DNA from: an uncultured Eubacteriales bacterium
GTDB taxonomy: Bacteria > Bacillota > Clostridia > Lachnospirales > Cellulosilyticaceae
Direction: 5' to 3'
Length of the DNA: 64,000 bases
NCBI GenBank assembly: GCA_900551325.1
Contig: URVM01000005.1
Coordinates: 62,001-126,000 of the forward strand
Below, piece after piece: positions 45,072 through 55,270 of this stretch. Position numbers and translations under genes: made by a program. Below the pieces are notes generated by a model that was given only the letters and a program-made list of their open reading frames with translations, was not told the origin of the DNA and did not search any database. The stretch's first letter is position 1, and every line of letters starts with the position of its first letter.

Positions 45072-48000
45072 CTACTTTTTTAATAATCCATCTAAGCGTA
45101 CAAGGATAGTCATAAGTTCAGCACGTGTTAAGGCTTTGTATGGTTCAATTCTATCACTTGATACACCTTTTAAAATACCTGTTTCTACACAGTAAAGAAG
45201 TGCTTCTTCATATGGTGAACCTTGTAAATCAGTAAATGTCATACTTACTACACTTCTTTCTAACTTACCTTTTGTCACTTCATAAATCACTTGTGCAAGA
45301 AGCTCTCTTGTTAATTCATTTTCACCTAAGCCTGATACAGCTTCTAGCGTAGATTCACTTAGTTTTGATCCAACAGATGCTATGCTTGCAAATGCCCAGT
45401 GGTCTTTATCTATTATATACTTTTCAACTGTACTTCTTGAAAGGTTCATATCTGTTATACCATGAAGAAGTAAAAGTCTATCTAAGAAAGTAAAGGTATC
45501 AGATACTTTAAGAGCTTCACTTGGTCCAAAGCTACCATCTGGTCTTCCTACTACTAAACCAAGCTTTCCTGCTTCTTTAATGTTGGCATTTGCCCAGTGT
45601 GTAGGTAAGACATCACTAAATGTTGCATCTTCTACTACCTCTAGACTTATTGTCTTACTTAATTCTTGAAGGTCAATACCTAATGCTTTAAGAAGCTCTG
45701 GTTTTTCAAGGATTTCTTTAAGCTGTGCTTTAGTAAATTTACCTTCTGTAAGTTTATGAAGTTGTTCTACTGTTAAAGCTTCTAAACGTGTATATGGTAA
45801 ATCTTTTTTAAACTTATTAAGGATTTGATCTTTTTCAGTCGTTGTGAGTTTATTAATAGCTTGAGTAGCTGTTAACTCTACAGGTGTTGTGGTAGTGGAT
45901 GAACTACTACCTGATCCACCGCCTGATGATTCACTAGCTGCTCTTGTTACTACCACTGCATAAGTTTGAGTTGTAATACCATCTTCAGCTGTTACTACAA
46001 TAGTGAAGGTATTTTTTCCTACTTGGAGTGACTTTGTACCTGTTCCTACTACTGTTGCTTTTGCATCTGCTGCTACTGCTTCTAATTTTATTTCTTTTAC
46101 ACTATTTGATACGGCTACTGTGTAGTTAAATACCTCTGCTTTAAAGTCTGGCCTCAGCGTACCTTGACTTACTGTAAGCTGACTTAGACGTGCATCATTA
46201 GATGGTTGTTCTACTTCCCCACCATCTGATACAAATTTGATTTCTCCTCTATCGCGTACACGAAGTCGTGGTAAGAATTCCGTCTGGGAAGAGAAGTTTT
46301 CCCCTATAGATGCAAGGCCTACTGCTGTAATAATTACCCCTTCTTTAACAAAGTCTAAACTCACATCTTTTGTAATATAGCCATTAATAAAGATACGTGC
46401 TGGGCCAGTGCCATCATTAATCATAATTTGATTAATAACACCTTCATCTACACTTACTTCTTCTACTTTACCTGTTACCTCTACAAGCTTACCTGTGTAC
46501 TTCTTCAGCATAGCATCTTTTGTTGATAACTTAGTTGGTTCTAATGGGCGAAGTGTCTCATCTATCACTTCCACCTTACTTACTTTAAGTTGAAGCTCAT
46601 CTTGGTAGCTGCTTACTACACCTGTTACACGGATTTTTTGACCTGCTGTAACATTTGATGATACTGGGAATAAGTTGATGCCACCTGTAGCATCTTCTAC
46701 ATAAATACAATCAAAGAAACCTTTGTTACTATCTGAACCATTATATACACTTGAAGTTGCAATCCCTTCAATAGTAAAGCGTGTACCTTCTGATGCTTGT
46801 TTAACCTCACTAATTGGTGTAATAACTTGAGGTTTGACCATCTTAAGGATGTTTTCAAGAATATTGTAGTTACTATAGTTCTTAGAACTACTATTGTCTA
46901 TTTCAGCCTGGATTTCAAAGTTAGACATAAAGGCTGCACCTGCAACGATAACTTCTGAAGTCATGCCGGTTTCATGAGTAAGGGTTTCTGAAGCCATAAG
47001 TAAAACACGGTCATTATAACGTGGTATGCTACCTCCTAAACCATCCTTATCTTGATCTTTAGAATAAGTAGTTTGGTGGCCACTTATGATTGGCATCACA
47101 TTTTCTGGTAATGTAGCTACTGGTGTACCTTCTTGGTCTACGGCATGAATGGTTGCACCGCCGTAGTGACTAAAAACTTGCCCTTCTTCAATACCTTTTG
47201 TAAGTGGGCTTACATAGTTGTTGTAATCTGTTAAATAAAGTCTTGGTGATTGACCACCATTATTTACATCATCTAAGGAACCATCATCTGATATACAAAG
47301 GCTTGCACCCATAGCTTGTAGTAGTTTGTTTTGCTGTGCTGCCATGTGCTCATCTTCTGGCATATCCTTTAGATTCTCATAATTCTCGTAGAAATCTGAC
47401 CAACCTGCTATAATCACAGTTTTCCCTTGTGCTGCAAACTTAGCGATAGCTTCTATTTCGGTCTGTGAATAGTTGGCATAAGGGTCACGTCCTGTAGTAC
47501 CATTTCTACGACTTGGCGCTGTAAGGACGATCATTTCGTATTTAGGATTTTCTAAAGCACTAAGCAATGCTTCACTTGTACGAAGCTCTACAGTACGTAC
47601 ATTGTAGCTTTCTGCAAGCTTACCAAAGTTCCCCATAGAATCTTTATAATTTCCATTTACATATTCATTGAAATGAGAAGCATCAATTCCTACATAGATT
47701 AATTGGTCCCCATCTCTTACATCTAGCTTAATTTCTGATTTGAAAGTTGTAGGTTCACCAGCCATCTCAATAACAGCCGTTACAACAATAGTCTGTTCAC
47801 CTACTTTAGTTGGTGTCAAACTTTGTTTATGTTGATAAGTTGTGTTACTATTCATCACTTCATTGATATTTTGTGTTGCAATATTATCCCCGTCTTTGTA
47901 GTCATATGCAATAGATTTTAAAGTGACGGCTCCTTGCTCATTATTGAAGAGTTCTGTTGTTAAAGTAAGTGGTTCATCTACTACTGGCATAGATGCACTT

Positions 48001-51000
48001 GAATCTACCTTTGAAATACCAACAACTCTATCTTGGCCTAACCAAATAGGGGCTGTCACTGCAATATGCCTATCTGCTTGAACCACTTTAATATAGTAGT
48101 AACCTGCTCTTGGATTATCTAGTGTATATTCAAAATCTACATTTTGCTCATCGTAACTTTCTTTATATACTATTTTTCCACCATTAGTAATAATCTCAAT
48201 AGACTTAATTCTATCTGTTGCATCTGGATCTGTGGCAGATACTTTAAAGTTAGCAACATCTGGCACATCCCCTAAAATACTTCCTAATACTTCATCATTT
48301 AAAGTATAGACAATGTCTAAGTTGTTATCTTCTGTTGCATAGACACGTCTTTCTCTTAAGGCTTCATATACACCATCTACAGAAAGGTTATCTGTATAAA
48401 TAACAGTGCGTGCTGTGTTAGCTGTTCCCCATCCTTTTTTATGATTATCTTGGTTGTTCGTTGGTGCTAAATGCCATCCTTTATCAAGAGCTGCTGTATA
48501 TTCTTCATATGAAGGGAAGTATCCACCACTTCCAACAGCACCTTCACCATTTCCTACTTCAATAAGAGTCACACGTTCATCAATGATTGGATCATAATAA
48601 GCATAACCACTAAAGGTTCCAAAGGTTTTACCTGGATGGTTAAATTGTGAAATAGATTCTGGTGTCTTTTTGAGAAGTTCATAATAGGCTTTTAGCCCCG
48701 CATCATTAGTCTTATTATTAAGCTCTTTATTGTTACGGCTTACAAAACCTTCTGTGGCAAATGTATTCATATGACCTGGGCCACCTGACCATGTCATTTC
48801 ATACCCATACACACTAACATACTCTGGTGTGCGAGCAGCTTCCGCTTCTCTTTGACCATTTTGCCATTTCTCATTGCTTGCATTGTAAGATCCTAAATTA
48901 TAAGTACCTGCTTTATCCCCTGTATTTGCTTTATCAAAACTATTAGAGTGGTCTGTAATAGCAAAGAAATCTAGTCCTGCCAGGTCTCTTGCCCACTCAA
49001 AGCCTTCTTTAATAGTGCCTTGACCATCTGAGTTTTCAGCTGTATGAGAGTGAAGTTGCCCATAGTAATTTTGCATCCCACCTTGTGATTTGAGACGGTA
49101 ATTAAACTCTGCCTTTTCACTATCTAAGTAATTGGTTGCGGATGCCCATGCTTCAATCTTGACTGGAAAAAGTTCTGGTTTTAATACAATAAGCTCAGTA
49201 TACTTTGTTTCTTTAGTTACTTTTTCTTCTGGAAGACCTACATTAGTTGTTAAGATATATGTAATGTTTGCGTCATGTGTTGTGGTTGTTAAACCAATTT
49301 GTGAATGACCATCAATAGCTCCTACAGGTACAGATGGTGTTACTTTTTCTACTTTAGCTTGTGTATAACTAAAGCTTACTTCTGGTGTTGTATAGTTGCC
49401 ATTAGTAGCTTTTGCTTTAATGGTTGCTTTACCCTCTTGATCAAAACCTTTAATAACTACTTCTGCTTTGTTCGTTGCACTTTTTTGTACTTCACTCGCA
49501 TTGACTGTATATACAATTTGTGCACTGGTTGTAGCCGTTGTAAGTGTGACTATACTATTTAAAGGTACTTGGCTTCCACCATCAGGTGTAGCTGTAACAC
49601 CTAATACTTCTGCATCTTGCCCCTTTGTAATATCAGCAATCTTACTTACTAATAATTGAGGTTTCCCATTGAAATTGGCACTAATGCCTACTACATCAAT
49701 GATCATACCTGACTTGTATACTTCAGGTAATGTAGTACTTTCTGTACAACGCATGGTTACTGTCTTACCTGTTGTAACATCCTTAATTGTATGATTTGAT
49801 GTGCTATCTATCGTATCAAGATTCATGCCTACTAACTTTACAAGTTTACCTTCATACGTCATAGATAAGAGTTGATCCATAGTAATCTCTTCTGGTACTC
49901 TTTGTACTACAGGTTCATTGAGTACTTGAATATCGGTCATATTAGTTGGTTTAATTTGTAGTACACCAACATTTTGATTTAATGGACCACTTACTTTTAC
50001 CTTAGTACCATTAGGGTATTTATCTAATGTAATACCTGGTATATAAACAGCGATGCCTGCTGTATTATCTTGGATGTACACTGTACAGTTAGTATCATTT
50101 GTTCCACTAGATTTAATGGTTTTTGTAACTGTACCTTCTACTACTACAGTATCTCCTAAAGCTTGTGTACGAGCCTTTGCAATCGTCTGTACCCCAACTG
50201 GTGCTTCTACTTTCTTGAAGTATTCAAAAGTAGTTGTTGGGCTTGTTTCTAAACCATCTTTTGTTGCATAAGCACGTATTGTAGCCTTTGCAGGATCCCC
50301 TACAAAGTCATCTTCTTGGAGTCTGATAGCTTGAGATGTGGTATATCCTGTATCATTTAAATCTAAATAAATAGCACAACCTGTCGTAGTTGTAGCAAAC
50401 TGAATCTCTGTGCCTACTTCAACTGTAGAACCAGATGGAGTACTGGCTGTCACTGGGCGTACTTGTGTTTCATTGCCTTCGCCACCAGAACTACTTGGTG
50501 TACCTGTTACTTTCACATTGAAAATTCTTGAAGTACCTGTAGCACCAGTTGCCTCACCACTTACAGGTTTTTTACTTGTATGAGCTAATTTAATGTATAC
50601 ATAATCTGCTTCATTTACATTCAGTCCAGGTACATTGCTTAAATCAGCATTTACTAAAACTGTTGCATTTTTAACGTCATATGTTTTAACTAACTGAAAG
50701 TCTATTCCATTTGTACTTGCTTGTAGCTCAAAATTCCCTGGTCCAGTATTTGAACTTCTACATCCAAAGTCTAGCTGTAGATTTTCATAGCCAGCTTTTG
50801 GTACTGTCATAAGCCAGTATTCATTACCAGTATCCCATCCTTTTTGTGCTACTATATAGTTCCCTGAAGCTGTTACATCTAGCGAACAAGTAAGCTCTGC
50901 TTCCCCTGCTTTTACGCCACCTGTTGCCTTTGACACATATGTACCACTCCATACCCACTCTGCAATGGTTGTTGTGGCTGCTCTTACAGATGTTGCTGGC

Positions 51001-51071
51001 AATAGGGTAATCGTCATAACTATCACCATAAGCCAACTTAAAACACGTTTATTCAGTTTGATTTGCGACAT
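45072..51071 (-). CDS. Giant S-layer-anchored multidomain protein with PHP (CehA-like) phosphoesterase domain
   Basis: This 1999-residue exported protein has a signal peptide (1-31). Then come a jelly-roll module (about 35-190), a chitobiase-C-like Ig module (205-285), an OB-fold region (290-480), two more Ig-like modules (490-660) and a PHP/CehA metallohydrolase domain (about 668-960; HSHTAENSDGQG near 675, AITDHS near 707, FNHPGK near 810). Next are Ig-like modules, a GATase-like Rossmann segment (about 1124-1414), a second OB-fold region (1420-1600), a cadherin-like beta-sandwich (1624-1705), a Ser/Thr-rich linker and S-layer homology repeats (about 1815-1999). Family knowledge suggests hydrolysis of a phosphoester; the OB folds suggest nucleic acid or sugar binding. 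The substrate is unknown. Confidence 0.85.
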   Translation of the reverse strand: MSQIKLNKRVLSWLMVIVMTITLLPATSVRAATTTIAEWVWSGTYVSKATGGVKAGEAELTCSLDVTASGNYIVAQKGWDTGNEYWLMTVPKAGYENLQLDFGCRSSNTGPGNFELQASTNGIDFQLVKTYDVKNATVLVNADLSNVPGLNVNEADYVYIKLAHTSKKPVSGEATGATGTSRIFNVKVTGTPSSSGGEGNETQVRPVTASTPSGSTVEVGTEIQFATTTTGCAIYLDLNDTGYTTSQAIRLQEDDFVGDPAKATIRAYATKDGLETSPTTTFEYFKKVEAPVGVQTIAKARTQALGDTVVVEGTVTKTIKSSGTNDTNCTVYIQDNTAGIAVYIPGITLDKYPNGTKVKVSGPLNQNVGVLQIKPTNMTDIQVLNEPVVQRVPEEITMDQLLSMTYEGKLVKLVGMNLDTIDSTSNHTIKDVTTGKTVTMRCTESTTLPEVYKSGMIIDVVGISANFNGKPQLLVSKIADITKGQDAEVLGVTATPDGGSQVPLNSIVTLTTATTSAQIVYTVNASEVQKSATNKAEVVIKGFDQEGKATIKAKATNGNYTTPEVSFSYTQAKVEKVTPSVPVGAIDGHSQIGLTTTTHDANITYILTTNVGLPEEKVTKETKYTELIVLKPELFPVKIEAWASATNYLDSEKAEFNYRLKSQGGMQNYYGQLHSHTAENSDGQGTIKEGFEWARDLAGLDFFAITDHSNSFDKANTGDKAGTYNLGSYNASNEKWQNGQREAEAARTPEYVSVYGYEMTWSGGPGHMNTFATEGFVSRNNKELNNKTNDAGLKAYYELLKKTPESISQFNHPGKTFGTFSGYAYYDPIIDERVTLIEVGNGEGAVGSGGYFPSYEEYTAALDKGWHLAPTNNQDNHKKGWGTANTARTVIYTDNLSVDGVYEALRERRVYATEDNNLDIVYTLNDEVLGSILGDVPDVANFKVSATDPDATDRIKSIEIITNGGKIVYKESYDEQNVDFEYTLDNPRAGYYYIKVVQADRHIAVTAPIWLGQDRVVGISKVDSSASMPVVDEPLTLTTELFNNEQGAVTLKSIAYDYKDGDNIATQNINEVMNSNTTYQHKQSLTPTKVGEQTIVVTAVIEMAGEPTTFKSEIKLDVRDGDQLIYVGIDASHFNEYVNGNYKDSMGNFGKLAESYNVRTVELRTSEALLSALENPKYEMIVLTAPSRRNGTTGRDPYANYSQTEIEAIAKFAAQGKTVIIAGWSDFYENYENLKDMPEDEHMAAQQNKLLQAMGASLCISDDGSLDDVNNGGQSPRLYLTDYNNYVSPLTKGIEEGQVFSHYGGATIHAVDQEGTPVATLPENVMPIISGHQTTYSKDQDKDGLGGSIPRYNDRVLLMASETLTHETGMTSEVIVAGAAFMSNFEIQAEIDNSSSKNYSNYNILENILKMVKPQVITPISEVKQASEGTRFTIEGIATSSVYNGSDSNKGFFDCIYVEDATGGINLFPVSSNVTAGQKIRVTGVVSSYQDELQLKVSKVEVIDETLRPLEPTKLSTKDAMLKKYTGKLVEVTGKVEEVSVDEGVINQIMINDGTGPARIFINGYITKDVSLDFVKEGVIITAVGLASIGENFSSQTEFLPRLRVRDRGEIKFVSDGGEVEQPSNDARLSQLTVSQGTLRPDFKAEVFNYTVAVSNSVKEIKLEAVAADAKATVVGTGTKSLQVGKNTFTIVVTAEDGITTQTYAVVVTRAASESSGGGSGSSSSTTTTPVELTATQAINKLTTTEKDQILNKFKKDLPYTRLEALTVEQLHKLTEGKFTKAQLKEILEKPELLKALGIDLQELSKTISLEVVEDATFSDVLPTHWANANIKEAGKLGLVVGRPDGSFGPSEALKVSDTFTFLDRLLLLHGITDMNLSRSTVEKYIIDKDHWAFASIASVGSKLSESTLEAVSGLGENELTRELLAQVIYEVTKGKLERSVVSMTFTDLQGSPYEEALLYCVETGILKGVSSDRIEPYKALTRAELMTILVRLDGLLKK

Positions 51072-51435
51072 TTATTCCCCTCCGTTTCGTTTTGTTAAAC
51101 CTCTTTACTCTCTTTTAATTTATATGTCCCATTCCCCTTTAAAAGTACTTTAAGTCTGTACACTTCTTTTCTTTATGTCATCCCTTAACCAAAGTTGGGT
51201 ACTTTTAATTATGTACCGAGTAAAGATATTTAACACGGTAAACACATATCTCCGCACAAAAATTATAATATAGATTAAGTTTTTTATAAACTAATTTTTA
51301 TAAAATTTAATAATATTATGTTAAATTTTACTTAATTTTAACATTCACTATATATCTTCAACATTTTATAATATAAAAATCTGCCTTCAATATGATCACA
51401 TCCATAGATGCTTCATATTGAAGGCAGATTTTAGC
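51072..51435. other. Upstream region of the giant S-layer protein gene
   Basis: This 364-bp region probably holds its promoter (a TATTAT-like box on the minus strand near 51265) and a possible small hairpin (GGGTAC at 51197-51202 with GTACC at 51213-51217) in a long leader. I recognise no riboswitch family. The terminator of the gene at 51436 lies at its right end. Confidence 0.5.
51376..51432 (-). terminator. Terminator of the 202-residue membrane protein gene
   Basis: Perfect 20-bp arms begin AAAATCTGCCTTC and enclose a 17-base loop. A short T-rich stretch follows on the minus strand. Confidence 0.8.
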
Positions 51436-52044
51436 TTAGTTGTGTATAACTTTTTCTAATTTTTTTGCTAGTAAACATTTCTCTAATTTATTTATAAATC
51501 CGCTTTCTTCCTTTAGTGCAGCTAAAAGATTCATCATCAGCATATACTTTCTTTGCTCAAAAGAAACTTCTCTTTCTTTTAAAAGCTCTTCATAAAAAAT
51601 AATATAACGAATATAGTCTTTATCTAAAAGTGTCTTCAGCACAGTGAAGTCTACCTTATCTACAAATTCGTAGTTTTCTCCTATCTCATTGCTCCACTTT
51701 TTAGCTTGTCCAAGCATAGGAATACCTATATATTTTAACCATTGACTATTTTTAAACTTTCTATCTACTGTATAGTGATAAGCTTTATCAAACTGAATAA
51801 TTGCTATAAGAAAACAGCTAAATAAGAAAATCCAACCTACTATTTCATATATGTTAGCTATATGTGCTGCTGGTTCAAACCTATTCCAAAATATCTTAAA
51901 AAAGAATCCTATAAACATTATAATAATTCCCTTATAGGCAGCTTTTGCTCCTATACTTAACTTTTGTACATATCGTCCTTTTTCTAACTCTTCTATTATT
52001 GTTTTTTCCAATATATATATGTTATTCAAATAATCTGTTTTCAT
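51436..52044 (-). CDS. Hypothetical membrane protein, 202 residues
   Basis: I do not recognise this protein. A cytoplasmic N-terminus of about 45 residues is followed by two membrane helices (about 48-66 and 72-92, with IIIMFIGFFFKIFW and IVGWIFLFSCFLIAIIQF). The C-terminal 110 residues are charged and helical (LDKDYIRYIIFYEELLKERE). It has its own terminator and no clear operon partners, so context gives no function. Confidence 0.7.
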   Translation of the reverse strand: MKTDYLNNIYILEKTIIEELEKGRYVQKLSIGAKAAYKGIIIMFIGFFFKIFWNRFEPAAHIANIYEIVGWIFLFSCFLIAIIQFDKAYHYTVDRKFKNSQWLKYIGIPMLGQAKKWSNEIGENYEFVDKVDFTVLKTLLDKDYIRYIIFYEELLKEREVSFEQRKYMLMMNLLAALKEESGFINKLEKCLLAKKLEKVIHN

Positions 52045-52178
52045 TTTATCCTTCCCCTTCCCATGGGTTACAGTTTGGTAAAACGTTTATCCTTCTTATC
52101 TATTAATTATATACTAATTTTATAGAATTTTTAAACCAACTAACACAATTGGACATTTTTTTGACATAAATGGATATA

Positions 52179-52230
52179 ATAAAAGCTACTCTAAAGTACA
52201 TCTTATATATTTGTACTTAGGTAGCTTTTA
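52179..52230 (-). terminator. Terminator of the FHA protein gene
   Basis: The stem TAAAAGCTAC-AAGTACA / TGTACTT-GTAGCTTTTA is interrupted by small bulges and is followed by T-rich sequence on the minus strand. Confidence 0.65.
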
Positions 52231-52235
52231 TATTT

Positions 52236-53069
52236 TTAGAATTTAATACGATAAGTACTTTGACCCATACGAATCTTATCATGATTTTCAAGTTTCATTT
52301 CACCAAATACACGTTCTTCATTTACATATGTACCATTAGTAGATCTTAAATCTGCTACATATAGCTCTCCATTCTTTTGGTAAATACGACAATGACTACC
52401 TGAAACTGTTGGGTCCTCATCTATTACCCAGTCATTGATACCTTCTGTTCTTCCTACATTTAAATACTCATCTAAGAAAAATGCTTTATTTTCTCCTCTA
52501 CCTGTAGTTTGAACTTTATAGAAGGCAATTTCTAAGGTTCTATTTTCATTTAGTTTTGGTTCTTGCTGTACTTGTTGCCTTAGATTGATTTCTTGGTTTT
52601 GCTGTACTTGTTGTCTTAGATTTACTTCTTGGTTTTGTTGTGCTTGTAAGCTTGGTTCCACTTGTTGATTTACTCTTGGTTGTACTGGTGGTGTTTGCAT
52701 TGCTTGTTTTACGTGTTCTTGCTGGTTTTGTCTTAGCTTGTGCATGATTTGTCTTTGCTGAAGTTCTTGTAGTTCTTGTTGATTTTGATTGTTCACTACC
52801 TGTGGTGCCACTTCTTTTTGCTGTACTACCTTTTGAGGTTGCTTTACTTGTTGTCTTTCGTTTATTTGTTGTTTTTGATTTGTCTGTTGTTTTTGGCTTG
52901 TTTGCTGAAGTGGACTTTGTTCTTCCTTTTTTCTAGCAGCTTCTTCCTTCTTCTCTATGCGGCCTTCTCTTCCTTTTATAAATAAAGCGATGATGCCTAC
53001 TGCAATAAGGACAAATAAACTTGCGCCACCTACTGCATATTGCATCAAATTAACTGAATTTACTTCCAT
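52236..53069 (-). CDS. Membrane-anchored FHA domain protein with Gln-rich linker
   Basis: This 277-residue protein has one N-terminal membrane helix (about 10-30) and a Lys/Glu-rich stretch. A Gln-rich linker of about 120 residues follows, including a 12-residue repeat (QQVQQNQEINLR) that is a 36-bp tandem repeat in DNA (starts 52565 and 52601). The C-terminal FHA domain (about 177-277) has the conserved VGRTEG, GSHCRIY and LRSTNGTYVN segments that bind phosphothreonine. It is probably cytoplasmic at the membrane and linked to a Ser/Thr kinase pathway, though no kinase gene is in view. Confidence 0.88.
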   Translation of the reverse strand: MEVNSVNLMQYAVGGASLFVLIAVGIIALFIKGREGRIEKKEEAARKKEEQSPLQQTSQKQQTNQKQQINERQQVKQPQKVVQQKEVAPQVVNNQNQQELQELQQRQIMHKLRQNQQEHVKQAMQTPPVQPRVNQQVEPSLQAQQNQEVNLRQQVQQNQEINLRQQVQQEPKLNENRTLEIAFYKVQTTGRGENKAFFLDEYLNVGRTEGINDWVIDEDPTVSGSHCRIYQKNGELYVADLRSTNGTYVNEERVFGEMKLENHDKIRMGQSTYRIKF

Positions 53070-53185
53070 ACATTTTCACCTTTCTTTCTATATATGCGGG
53101 TTATTATAGCACATAATATTTGTAGATTCCATGCTATACTTTTATTTTTATGCTAGCTTATTCTATTTCATTTCTATATAGTAAA

Positions 53186-53236
53186 AATAAAGAAGAAGGC
53201 GTTAAAATTCTTAGCTCCTTCTTCTTTATTTTTTCT
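53186..53236. terminator. Bidirectional terminator between the FHA and acetyltransferase genes
   Basis: The stem AATAAAGAAGAAGG / CCTTCTTCTTTATT has T-rich sequence on both sides. It lies about 70 bp after the acetyltransferase stop codon. Confidence 0.7.
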
Positions 53237-53303
53237 TTTTTATTTAATTTTCAATCATTTCTTTATTTTCATTATCACTTCTTATTTCTTCTTATTTTTT
53301 CTC

Positions 53304-53858
53304 TTATTCACTTTTGATTTTTGCATAAAGCTTTAAATCCTGATGCTTATTTCTAAAGTAAGTATAACTTCTTAAAAGTCCCTCATACTGGAATCCTAGC
53401 TTCTCTAATAGTCTAAAGGAACCTTCATTTTCCGGGTATATAAGCGCTTCTATTCTTTGTAAGTCCATTGCTTGAAAACCATACTGAGTAGCGACTTCTA
53501 CTGCCTCTATTCCGTATCCCTGTCTCCAGTAGTTTTCATCCAGTTCATAACCTATTTGTGCTCGTTTATGTCTTTTCGCCCAAGCCATAAATCCGCATGT
53601 TCCAATGAGTTCATCTGTTTCTTTAAGTGTTATAGCCCATCTAATCCCTATGTCTTCTATAAAGTCTTTCTCATAACGTTCTATTATACTTTCTATCATC
53701 TCTACCTGTTCTATAGGAAATGTACCATAATAAACAACTACTTTTTCAGAAGATAAGATGCTATGTAACCTTAAGGTATCTTCTTTCTTTATAGGCCTTA
53801 ATACTAGCCTTTTTGTCTCTAGTACAGGAAAGTCTACTGGCAATACTCTTTCTATCAT
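53304..53858 (-). CDS. GNAT family N-acetyltransferase, RimJ/RimL type
   Basis: This 184-residue protein is a single GNAT fold. It starts with the strand common to the RimJ/RimL group (LETKRLVLRPIKKEDTLRLH), continues with ELIGTCGFMAW and IGYELDENYWRQGYGIEAVE, which holds the acetyl-CoA binding R/Q-x-x-G-x-G/A loop, and ends with NEGSFRLLEKLGFQYEGLLR. It would acetylate an amino group of a protein, peptide or small molecule; the target is not predictable. Confidence 0.9.
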   Translation of the reverse strand: MIERVLPVDFPVLETKRLVLRPIKKEDTLRLHSILSSEKVVVYYGTFPIEQVEMIESIIERYEKDFIEDIGIRWAITLKETDELIGTCGFMAWAKRHKRAQIGYELDENYWRQGYGIEAVEVATQYGFQAMDLQRIEALIYPENEGSFRLLEKLGFQYEGLLRSYTYFRNKHQDLKLYAKIKSE

Positions 53859-53888
53859 TTCTTATCTCCTTATGAACTATAATTTAAC

Positions 53889-54653
53889 CTATAATAATAT
53901 AAATAAAAGCAATTTAGATACAATATGAGCAAATGCATGGGCAACCATGCTATAATATATGCCTTCTTTACGATAAACATAACCAAATCCAATACCACCT
54001 AACCCATTAAGTAAGAAGCAACGTATTAGAAGGAGTGGAGTAAGTTCACCAAATAGACTAATGGTAGCTGGAATATGTCCTGCTGCAAACAGTAGTGCTG
54101 CTACAATATTGGCTACTACAAAAACCCATGTAGGAATATTTTCTTTTGTGGCACCTTTAGCAAATACCTTCCATAGAATATAGGCTATAAGTGACATCAT
54201 AAATAGACGTAACATAATCTCTTCTACTACACCACCATAAAAAATACCTGTTGCTAAATAAAGTGGAGTGAGGCATTCTTTTGCTACTGTATTTGAAAGC
54301 TCCGGTATAAACTTGCCAAAAGTAAATGGATCAATGGCTAGTAGTATACCTACTGCACTTCCTATACCAATACCTAATAAAATACTTTGCTTGCGCCACT
54401 TGAATGGCTTAATTAAGCCAACAGCATCAGCAAGTATATACCCTAATATACCTAACACTATCACATTGATGACAAGTGTTTGAACCGTCATTAAAGCAAT
54501 CACTACACCCTTAGAATTTTGTCCTTGTATGGTCTCAAGTATTTCAGGTGCTAGGTTTTGTAAACTGTATAACGTTGCTAAAAAGGATGCAACTAAACCA
54601 AATGGCAAAATAGTACCTACAAACTTTAAAGCTCTTTTGGTGGTTTGTTTCAT
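53889..54653 (-). CDS. CPBP family intramembrane metalloprotease
   Basis: The 254-residue membrane protein has about seven hydrophobic segments and the three conserved CAAX/CPBP motifs: VVEEIMLRLF (the EExxxR box), FAAGHIPA with a metal-binding His, and YSMVAHAFAHI with the third set of ligands. Members cleave within the membrane or act in bacteriocin resistance and protein processing. It ends 30 bp before the acetyltransferase gene start, so the two may be co-transcribed. Confidence 0.88.
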   Translation of the reverse strand: MKQTTKRALKFVGTILPFGLVASFLATLYSLQNLAPEILETIQGQNSKGVVIALMTVQTLVINVIVLGILGYILADAVGLIKPFKWRKQSILLGIGIGSAVGILLAIDPFTFGKFIPELSNTVAKECLTPLYLATGIFYGGVVEEIMLRLFMMSLIAYILWKVFAKGATKENIPTWVFVVANIVAALLFAAGHIPATISLFGELTPLLLIRCFLLNGLGGIGFGYVYRKEGIYYSMVAHAFAHIVSKLLLFILL

Positions 54654-54775
54654 ATAAATCTCCCCTTATAAATGACTTACTACTACATTATCTGTTTTGA
54701 TTATAATCCTATTTTTTACGATGTAAAGTTTATTTTTACTAAATTTTTAAACTTGCCAAAATTATTATACTCAAA

Positions 54776-54808
54776 ACAAAAAAGAGCTATCTTTTAGAAT
54801 AGCTCTTT
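54776..54808 (-). terminator. Terminator of trxA
   Basis: The stem AAAGAGCTAT / ATAGCTCTTT with an 8-base loop is followed by a run of T residues on the minus strand, directly behind the trxA stop codon. Confidence 0.85.
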
Positions 54809-54813
54809 TCGTT

Positions 54814-55128
54814 CTACTCGATACTTTCAATCAGTGATACAAGTGACATTTTAGGTTGGAAACCTACTGTTGTTTTAACAGGCTCCCCATTTACAAACAT
54901 TTTGATTGTTGGGATGCTTTGTACACCATATTTCATAGCTGATTCAGGATTTTCATCCACATCTATTTTAACGATTTTAACATTTTCTACTTCTTGTGAT
55001 ACTTCTTCTAATACTGGTGCTAACATTTTACAAGGTCCACACCATGTTGCAAAGAAGTCTACCACTACAACACCCTCTGATTTTAATACTTCTTCTTCAA
55101 ATTGTTTATCATTAATATGTTTTACCAT
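54814..55128 (-). CDS. trxA: Thioredoxin
   Basis: This 104-residue cytoplasmic thiol-disulfide reductase has the active site WCGPC (C30 and C33) in FFATWCGPCKMLAPVLEE and the cis-proline motif QSIPTIKMF. Length and motifs are those of classical thioredoxin. It stands alone between its own promoter region and terminator; no thioredoxin reductase gene is in this window. Confidence 0.96.
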   Translation of the reverse strand: MVKHINDKQFEEEVLKSEGVVVVDFFATWCGPCKMLAPVLEEVSQEVENVKIVKIDVDENPESAMKYGVQSIPTIKMFVNGEPVKTTVGFQPKMSLVSLIESIE

Positions 55129-55270
55129 TTGTCATACCTCCAAGTTTATGTATTAGCTTTGTTAGCTTTATTCTAGCTTACTAACTCATCCTAAACAATT
55201 AGGCACTTTTCGGTAACTACCCTATATCATCTTCATGTTATTTCCTACCTTATATATTTTCTACGTTTAC

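Noticed and set aside
51072..51260. Structured leader RNA of the S-layer protein gene
   Set aside because: Only a 5-bp hairpin was found; too weak for an RNA call.
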